DNA of 64,000 nucleotides, taken from JBPCNH01 sp051001455 (GTDB lineage Bacteria; Actinomycetota; CADDZG01; WHSQ01). The notes beneath the pieces were generated by a model. That model saw nothing but the letters and a program-made list of their open reading frames with translations. It made no database searches and had not been told where the DNA came from. The position numbers and the translations under genes are program-made. Positions 58,691-64,000 of this stretch are shown piece by piece; position 1 is the stretch's first letter, and each line of letters starts with the position of its first letter. The stretch spans positions 124,001 to 188,000 of the forward strand of contig JBPCNH010000030.1 in assembly GCA_051001455.1 (NCBI GenBank). The letters are read 5' to 3'.

Positions 58691-59833
58691 ATGAAGTTTC
58701 GTTGCGAACGAGACGACCTGCTCGAAGCTGTGCAATTCGCTTCCCGGGCGATCTCCAACCGGGCCACGTTGCCGGTGTTGTCTGGCCTAAAGATCGAAGC
58801 CACCGATCGTGGAACCGTGACACTGGCGGCCACCGATCTCGAGCTCACGATGGAGACTTCGTTCAAGGCTGGTATCGATGAACCCGGTCGAGCGATCGTT
58901 CCCGGCAGGCTGTTCGGCGAGATGTCTCGGAGTCTTGGAGCCGGACAGGTGTCGGTCGTGGCGGGTGAAGGCGAGGTTGAGATCGGTTCAGGACGCGGAC
59001 AGTTCCGCGTTAAGTCTCTTGCCCCCGAGGATTACCCCGCGCTGCCTATCGAAGAGACGGGTACCGATGGAGATGTGGTTTCGATCGAGGTCGCCGCTCC
59101 GCTGCTGACCATCGCGCTGTCGCAGGTCGTGAGAGCCGCTTCCGGTGACGAGAGCCGTCAAGTATTGACCGGGGTTCTGTGGGAGGTTGAAGCCGGCTCG
59201 CTCACTCTGGCAGCTACCGATTCTTATCGTTTGGCTGTACGCCAGCTGGACGTGACCGGTGGACCGGCCGAGTCCAAGCGGGTGGTCCTGCCTTCCCGCA
59301 CCCTGTCGGAGCTAGTGCGGTCCCTACAGGGTGTCACCAATACCGTCAGGGTGACGATCAAAGAGAATCTCGTTGCTTTCGCCGTTTCACCGGACGCGGA
59401 AGCGACTTCAGGCGCCGGTGAGGCTGTGATCGGCTCTCGATTCATCGAAGGAGAGTTTCCTAACTACAAGCAGCTGCTACCCCAAGGCTACGTGAACGCA
59501 CTGACCGTAGATAGGGAGCTTTTGCTCGAGGTCACCAAACGCGTCGGCTTATTAGCGCAGAACAATTTGCCGGTGAAACTCAGCTTGGGCAACGAGCTCG
59601 AAGTCTCGGCACACACACCCGATGTCGGTGAGGGGCAAGAGATCATCGACGCGGAGTATGAGGGCGAGCCGTTCGTGATCGCGTTCAATCCCAATTTCCT
59701 CCATGACGGAGCGTCCGTGGTTCAGTCGGATCGGATCGTTCTTGAAGTCGGTGACGGGTTGAAACCGGCCATCTTGCGTGGCGAGAACGAAACCGATTTC
59801 ACTTATCTCTTGATGCCGGTTCGGCTCTCGTAA
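58691..59833 (+). CDS. dnaN: DNA polymerase III sliding clamp (beta subunit)
   Basis: A 380-residue clamp made of three similar domains: MKFRCERDDLLEAVQFASRAISNRATLPVLSGL at the start, TDSYRLAVRQLDV in the middle, and the C-terminal LLMPVRL tail. The start is set by GGAGG eight bases upstream of ATG. It follows dnaA as in most bacteria. Confidence 0.96.
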   Translation: MKFRCERDDLLEAVQFASRAISNRATLPVLSGLKIEATDRGTVTLAATDLELTMETSFKAGIDEPGRAIVPGRLFGEMSRSLGAGQVSVVAGEGEVEIGSGRGQFRVKSLAPEDYPALPIEETGTDGDVVSIEVAAPLLTIALSQVVRAASGDESRQVLTGVLWEVEAGSLTLAATDSYRLAVRQLDVTGGPAESKRVVLPSRTLSELVRSLQGVTNTVRVTIKENLVAFAVSPDAEATSGAGEAVIGSRFIEGEFPNYKQLLPQGYVNALTVDRELLLEVTKRVGLLAQNNLPVKLSLGNELEVSAHTPDVGEGQEIIDAEYEGEPFVIAFNPNFLHDGASVVQSDRIVLEVGDGLKPAILRGENETDFTYLLMPVRLS

Positions 59834-59836
59834 GAG

Positions 59837-61000
59837 GTGCAGGTCAACGACCTCGTCTTAGAGACGTTCCGTAATTACGAGCGCCAAGAGATCGAGTTCG
59901 CTGAAGGCCTGAACCTCGTGGTGGGCCGCAACGCTCAGGGCAAGACGAACCTTCTCGAGGGGGTTTATTGCCTAAGTGGACTGGGATCGCCACGGGGGCC
60001 CGATGGAACCCTCATCAAGGAAGGATCGGACGGGGCTTTCCTGCACGCACGAGTGACCAGGGGTGACCGTCCGATCGAGATCGACATGGAGCTTCGGCCC
60101 AAGCGAGCTTTGCGACTGTTGATCAACAAGAACGCCGTACAACGCTCCAAGGCGCTGGGCCGGTTGCCGGTCACAGTGTTCTTCGGACCCGACGAGCTGT
60201 CTCTCGTGAAAGGTTCTCCTGATGGACGCCGTAGGTTTCTCGACGATCTTGTTGTGAAACTGCGACCTTCACAAGATTCGTTGCGCCGCGAGTGGGAGAA
60301 GGTTCTGAAACAGCGCAACGCCTTGTTGCGGTCATTGCCGAAGCCCGACCCTCCTGCATCCATGGTCGGATCCCTGGAGGTTTGGAACGAAGCTTTCTTC
60401 GTGGCCGGCGCGGCTGTTGCGGCAGCCCGCTTGAAAGCGTTGGCTCGTCTCATCCCCTTCGCCGACCGGCGCTACAAAGAAGTGGCGGGAGCCGGCTTGT
60501 TGAAGCTGTCCTACGTGAGCTCGTGGATCCCCGAGGATGTGTCCACAGCGGCGCTGGCAGCCCCTGACGAGATCGACGAAGCGGTTCTGAGCGCGGCCTT
60601 GCGCGCGCGGGTGAATCAGCTGCGGACTGCGGAGCTCGAGCGGCGGGTCTCCCTGACCGGACCCGGTCGGGACGACGTGCTGGTCTTATTGCGCTCCGGC
60701 GAGGGCCCCCTTCTCGATGCTCGGACCTTCGCCTCGCAAGGAGATCAGCGAACGGCGGCCCTGGCTTTGAAGCTTGGAGAGCACGACCTGTTGACGGAAG
60801 CACTTCTTGAAAGTCCGATCTTGCTCCTGGACGACGTTTTCTCCGAGCTCGACCCGCGCCGCCGGGAGTGGTTGCGGGACGCGGTACGGGGAGTGGGGCA
60901 GACGATCCTTTCTTCAGCCGAGGTCGATTCTTGGGCCTCGGTCCATGCGGAGCGGACGTTCCACGTAAGCGCCGGACGAGCGACCACGGCAGGTTCCTAG
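59837..61000 (+). CDS. recF: DNA replication and repair protein RecF
   Basis: A 387-residue SMC-like ATPase that loads RecA at gaps. Walker A GRNAQGKTNLLEGVY near residue 31, RRFLDDLV, ABC signature LASQGDQRTAALALKLGE-like region (SQGDQRTAALALK) and Walker B ILLLDDVFSELD. GTG start, four bases after dnaN. Confidence 0.95.
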   Translation: MQVNDLVLETFRNYERQEIEFAEGLNLVVGRNAQGKTNLLEGVYCLSGLGSPRGPDGTLIKEGSDGAFLHARVTRGDRPIEIDMELRPKRALRLLINKNAVQRSKALGRLPVTVFFGPDELSLVKGSPDGRRRFLDDLVVKLRPSQDSLRREWEKVLKQRNALLRSLPKPDPPASMVGSLEVWNEAFFVAGAAVAAARLKALARLIPFADRRYKEVAGAGLLKLSYVSSWIPEDVSTAALAAPDEIDEAVLSAALRARVNQLRTAELERRVSLTGPGRDDVLVLLRSGEGPLLDARTFASQGDQRTAALALKLGEHDLLTEALLESPILLLDDVFSELDPRRREWLRDAVRGVGQTILSSAEVDSWASVHAERTFHVSAGRATTAGS

Positions 61001-61456
61001 ATGAAAGGCCGCCGTCATGAGCCCGAATCATTGAAGAATCTGCTGCCGGGGGTGGGCCGCAAGCTGGGATTGGACGCGGCCGTCGAAACCGGGCTCGTGT
61101 GGCAGAAGTGGCCCGAGATCGTGGGCGAGGCGGTGGCTGCTCATGCCGAGCCGACGTCGCTGCGTAACGGCGTGCTGAAGGTTCGGACCGACTCCCCGAC
61201 CTGGGCTACCGAGATCGGATACCTCGGACGGCAGATAGCGTTGAAGGCGAACGAGGTGGCCGGTTGCCGGCTCGTGACGGAGGTCCGGGTCTGGACCGGC
61301 CCCGGTAAACCGAAGGCAGAGCGCCGAACGGCGCATGTTGACGTTCAGGAAGGCCGTCCCGACCAGACTTCGCGGACCGTGGAGGCGCCGGATCCGCTGA
61401 GTGCTTTGGCCGCCGCGCGGGCCGCCTGGAAGAGGCGTTTCGGGCGCGGTTCGTGA
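61001..61456 (+). CDS. dciA: DciA family helicase loader (DUF721)
   Basis: A 151-residue protein with the DciA core LVWQKWPEIVGEAVAAHAEP and LRNGVLKVRTDSPTWATEIGYL. DciA loads DnaB in bacteria that lack DnaC/DnaI, as expected in actinobacteria. It starts one codon-boundary after recF with no gap. The C-terminal third is variable and polar. Confidence 0.9.
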   Translation: MKGRRHEPESLKNLLPGVGRKLGLDAAVETGLVWQKWPEIVGEAVAAHAEPTSLRNGVLKVRTDSPTWATEIGYLGRQIALKANEVAGCRLVTEVRVWTGPGKPKAERRTAHVDVQEGRPDQTSRTVEAPDPLSALAAARAAWKRRFGRGS

Positions 61457-61490
61457 GCCGCCGCCTCCGCTTAAATGGGCAGGTAGATGC

Positions 61491-61543
61491 TATTATTTGT
61501 GGGGATGGCTCCTAGCTGTTCGGCCCCTTTCTGGAGCCTTTTT
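61491..61543 (+). promoter_or_regulatory. gyrB promoter element with terminator/attenuator hairpin
   Basis: A TATTAT hexamer at 61491-61496 is a good -10, with a weak CTTAAA near -35. Immediately after the expected start site, GGCTCC (61507) pairs with GGAGCC (61533-61538) around a 20-base loop and is followed by TTTTT. This looks like a rho-independent terminator. It may end the dnaN-recF-dciA transcript, attenuate gyrB, or both. Confidence 0.6.
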
Positions 61544-61616
61544 CGCACCGGCCAGACGGCCTCCGGGAGACCTTTAAGAGCACCGCTTACTCCGCCAGCG
61601 CGACCTGTAGGGAGAT

Positions 61617-63560
61617 ATGACCGCTAAACGAACCGTGCCCGCCACCAAGACCGATCCCAGCAAGTACACCGCCGAGCAGATCACGGTCCTCGAGGGTCTC
61701 GACCCCGTTCGCAAGCGACCCGGTATGTACATCGGGTCCACCGGTCTGCGCGGCCTCCACCACTTGGTCTATGAGGTCGTGGACAACGCGGTCGACGAGG
61801 CGATGGCCGGACACTGTGACCGCATCGTGGTCGATCTGTTGGCGGACGGTGGATGCAGGGTCTCGGACAACGGCCGAGGGATCCCTGTGGACAACGTCAA
61901 GGGGACCAGGAAGGCGGCGGTGGAGGTCGTACTGACGACCCTGCATGCGGGTGGAAAGTTCAACCAGGAAGGCGGCGGGTACCAGGTTTCCGGCGGACTC
62001 CACGGGGTCGGCGTGTCGGTGGTCAACGCTCTCTCCAGCCGCCTCGAGGTCGACGTCGTCCGGGACGGCAAGCTCTGGCATCAAGAGTACGTACGGGGCA
62101 AGCCTCAGGGCAAGCTGAAGGCGATCAAGCCGGCGAAGCGCACCGGCACCACCGTGACGTTCTGGCCCGACGACACCATCTTCAGCGAAGGGGTCGAGTT
62201 CAAGTACGACACGTTGGTTCAACGCATGCGCGAGATGGCGTTCTTGAATAAGGGCCTCGAGATCAGACTGGTTGATCATCGCGAGCAGGACGTCGAAGAC
62301 ACCTTCAAATACAACGGCGGGATCATCGACTTCGTGAAGCATCTGAACTCGAGCCGCGATGCGGCGAACAAGCGGGTCGTGTACTTCGAGGCCAAAGCCG
62401 AGACGCACGAGGTCGAGATAGCGATGCAGTGGACGACCACCTTCACCGAATCCGTCTACACCTTCGCCAACAACATCAACACCCATGAAGGTGGGATGCA
62501 CGAAGAGGGATTCCGCCGCTCTCTGACGCGGGTCATCACCTCCTATGCCAAGAGCAAGGGCCTCTTGAAAGAGAAGGATGATCCGCTGGTGGGCGAGGAC
62601 TGCCGCGAGGGCCTGACTGCGATCGTTTCGGTTCGTCTGCGAGAGCCTCAGTTCGAAGGACAGACGAAGACCAAGCTCGGCAACACCGAGATCCGTTCTT
62701 TCGTCGAGACTTCGATGAACCAGAAGTTCGCAGAGTTTCTAGAAGAGCACCCCTCTGAAGCGCGCCAGATCTGTACCAAGGCCGTGGCTGCGCAGCGCGC
62801 TCGCATCGAGGCGCGCAAGGCGCGTGATGTAGTTCGCAGGAAATCTCTTCTGGAGTCCTCGAGCCTTCCGGGCAAGCTCGCCGACTGCCAGACCCGGGAT
62901 CCTCATGAGGCTGAGCTATTCATCGTCGAGGGTGACTCTGCCGGCGGTAGTGCCAAGCAAGCGCGCGCTCGAGAATTTCAGGCGATCCTCCCCTTGCGCG
63001 GCAAGATCCTCAATGTCGAACGTGCCCGCTTGGGCAAGATCCTAGAGAACAAAGAGATCCAGAACATCATCACTGCGATCGGTACCGGTATCGGAGAAGA
63101 TTTCGACATCGATCGGTGCCGCTATCACAAGATCGTTTCGATGGCCGACGCGGATGTCGATGGATCGCATATCAAGACGCTCCTGTTGACCTTCTTGTTC
63201 CGCTACATGCCCGCTCTCATCGAGCACGGGTTCGTGTATGTAGCCGCTCCTCCGCTTTATCGGGTGCCTTACAAGGGCAAGGTTCATTACTTCCGTGGCG
63301 AGCATGAGCTCGATGTCTTCAAGGCCGCCAACTCCGGCGGGAAGATAGAGGCCTCTCGGTTCAAGGGCCTCGGCGAGATGAACCCGTCGGAGTTGTGGGA
63401 GACGACCCTCGATCCGGACAACAGGGTTCTTCTCAAGGTGACCATGGAGGACGCGGCCCTCACGGACGAGATCTTCAGCACTCTCATGGGCGAAGACGTC
63501 GACGCCCGTAAGGGATTCATCCAGCGGAATGCCAAAGACGTGCGATTCCTAGACATCTAG
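61617..63560 (+). CDS. gyrB: DNA gyrase subunit B
   Basis: A 647-residue GyrB. ATPase domain: EGLDPVRKRPGMYIGSTGLRGLHHLVYEVVDNAVDEA, DNGRGIPVDNV, GGLHGVGVSVVNALS. Toprim domain: FIVEGDSAGGSAKQAR and DADVDGSHIKTLLLTF; C-terminal GEMNPSELWETTLDP. No intein interrupts it. ATG after GGAGAT. It is followed by gyrA after 12 bases. Confidence 0.97.
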   Translation: MTAKRTVPATKTDPSKYTAEQITVLEGLDPVRKRPGMYIGSTGLRGLHHLVYEVVDNAVDEAMAGHCDRIVVDLLADGGCRVSDNGRGIPVDNVKGTRKAAVEVVLTTLHAGGKFNQEGGGYQVSGGLHGVGVSVVNALSSRLEVDVVRDGKLWHQEYVRGKPQGKLKAIKPAKRTGTTVTFWPDDTIFSEGVEFKYDTLVQRMREMAFLNKGLEIRLVDHREQDVEDTFKYNGGIIDFVKHLNSSRDAANKRVVYFEAKAETHEVEIAMQWTTTFTESVYTFANNINTHEGGMHEEGFRRSLTRVITSYAKSKGLLKEKDDPLVGEDCREGLTAIVSVRLREPQFEGQTKTKLGNTEIRSFVETSMNQKFAEFLEEHPSEARQICTKAVAAQRARIEARKARDVVRRKSLLESSSLPGKLADCQTRDPHEAELFIVEGDSAGGSAKQARAREFQAILPLRGKILNVERARLGKILENKEIQNIITAIGTGIGEDFDIDRCRYHKIVSMADADVDGSHIKTLLLTFLFRYMPALIEHGFVYVAAPPLYRVPYKGKVHYFRGEHELDVFKAANSGGKIEASRFKGLGEMNPSELWETTLDPDNRVLLKVTMEDAALTDEIFSTLMGEDVDARKGFIQRNAKDVRFLDI

Positions 63561-63572
63561 AGGTGACCGTCA

Positions 63573-64000
63573 ATGACTCCTAACAACGAGCCATTCCAGA
63601 ACCGCCTGCCCGAAGACGCGGGCGGTCATGTCGATCAGGTCCATATCGAAGACGAGGTGCAGCAGTCTTTCCTCGAGTACGCGATGTCGGTCATCGTCAG
63701 TCGCGCGCTGCCGGATGTGCGCGATGGGCTGAAGCCGGTGCATCGCCGCATCTTGTTCTCCGCCCTCGAAGCAGGGCTTCGTCCAGACCGTCCGTTCCGT
63801 AAGTGTGCCGCCCTCGTGGGTGACGTGATGAAGAAGTACCACCCCCACGGCGACCAAGCGATCTATGACGCGATGGCACGCCTGGCGCAGGACTTTTCAA
63901 CGCGCTACCTATTGATCGACGGCCAAGGAAACTTCGGATCGATCGACGGCGACGCACCAGCCGCCATGAGGTACTGCGTAGCTGGCGAAGTACGGGTTCG
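63573..64000 (+). CDS. gyrA: DNA gyrase subunit A, 5' part, interrupted by an intein
   Basis: Start MTPNNEPFQNRL, then the DNA-binding/cleavage region: EYAMSVIVSRALPDVRDGLKPVHRRILF, RKCAALVGDVMKKYHPHGDQAIYDAMARLAQDF and GQGNFGSIDGDAPAAMRY. The catalytic tyrosine is the last of these, at residue 134. At residue 135 the sequence stops resembling GyrA and continues as CVAGEVRVR, an intein N-terminus. The rest lies beyond the window. Confidence 0.95.
   Translation, partial: MTPNNEPFQNRLPEDAGGHVDQVHIEDEVQQSFLEYAMSVIVSRALPDVRDGLKPVHRRILFSALEAGLRPDRPFRKCAALVGDVMKKYHPHGDQAIYDAMARLAQDFSTRYLLIDGQGNFGSIDGDAPAAMRYCVAGEVRV
63975..64000 (+). mobile_element. N-terminal end of a GyrA intein (cut by window edge)
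   Basis: After the active-site AAMRY where GyrA normally continues TEARL, the frame reads CVAGEVRV. A cysteine directly after this tyrosine is the known insertion point of mycobacterial GyrA inteins, and C-V-x-G-[DE] is the usual block A start. Only nine residues are visible. Confidence 0.85.

Noticed and set aside
58392..58694. 100-codon frame in the dnaA-dnaN gap
   Set aside because: Overlaps DnaA-box-like sites and the dnaN ribosome site, lacks a ribosome site and has no domain features.
61587..62501. Long open frame antisense to gyrB (about 300 codons)
   Set aside because: Mirror of a high-GC coding gene; it has no family motif and gyrB is certain.

Overview
The window is about 64 kb of a high-GC bacterial chromosome that spans the replication origin. 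It almost certainly comes from the Actinomycetota, probably a deep branch outside the classical mycobacteria and streptomycetes. The evidence is a mycothiol-conjugate amidase, an F420-type LLM oxidoreductase, a type II DAHP synthase, inositol-phosphate synthase, and a gene order close to the oriC neighbourhood of Mycobacterium (Rv0046-Rv0058 and Rv3907-Rv3924). GTG and TTG starts and 1-4 nt overlaps between consecutive genes are very common. No phage, insertion sequence, CRISPR array or rRNA gene is visible. One tRNA (Gly, CCC) is present.

Layout. 1-7.2 kb (minus): dodecin followed by a purine operon purA-purD-purE-purK-purB-purC, then a Yip1-like membrane protein cut by the window edge. 7.4-14.7 kb: a zinc-finger membrane protein, a YyaL-type thioredoxin-domain protein, the ribosome-rescue factor ArfB, a membrane protein coupled to an unusual FtsH-like M41 protease that lacks the ATPase core, mycothiol S-conjugate amidase, and an F420-type oxidoreductase. 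14.8-24.8 kb: nadC-nadA, threonine ammonia-lyase, type II DAHP synthase, a hidden SelW-like selenoprotein gene with an in-frame UGA, LemA, a hydrolase, an HdrD-like membrane Fe-S reductase, a TetR regulator and dcd. 25-31 kb (minus): rpsF-ssb-rpsR-rplI, dnaB carrying a 407-residue intein, and a GT87 glycosyltransferase. 31-38 kb: ponA, a membrane protein and a DUF5318 protein, then a PadR regulator with a perfect operator palindrome and ino1, an MFS transporter and a methyltransferase. 38.7-41.7 kb: CCA-adding enzyme, an orphan PilT ATPase and a KGG stress protein.

41.7-51.7 kb is a cell-envelope block: DUF6049-like protein, MurJ, a small membrane protein, a Ser/Thr kinase with a discoidin-like exterior domain, an ECF sigma factor with its anti-sigma factor, thioredoxin reductase, an M23 protein and a CwlM-type amidase. 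Here MurJ and the kinase are separate genes and the kinase keeps all catalytic residues, unlike the fused pseudokinase of mycobacteria. 51.7-56.5 kb (minus) is the standard parB-parA-rsmG-jag-yidC-yidD-rnpA-rpmH series. 56.5-64 kb (plus) is the origin region, with DnaA boxes, then dnaA-dnaN-recF-dciA-gyrB-gyrA. The window ends just inside what appears to be a GyrA intein.

The most notable items are the unannotated SelW-like selenoprotein with its own SECIS-like hairpin, the split MurJ/active-kinase arrangement, the ATPase-less FtsH-like protease coupled to a membrane protein, two inteins in replication proteins, and small reading frames upstream of rpsF and downstream of lemA, the latter encoding a sortase-type LPHTG tail.
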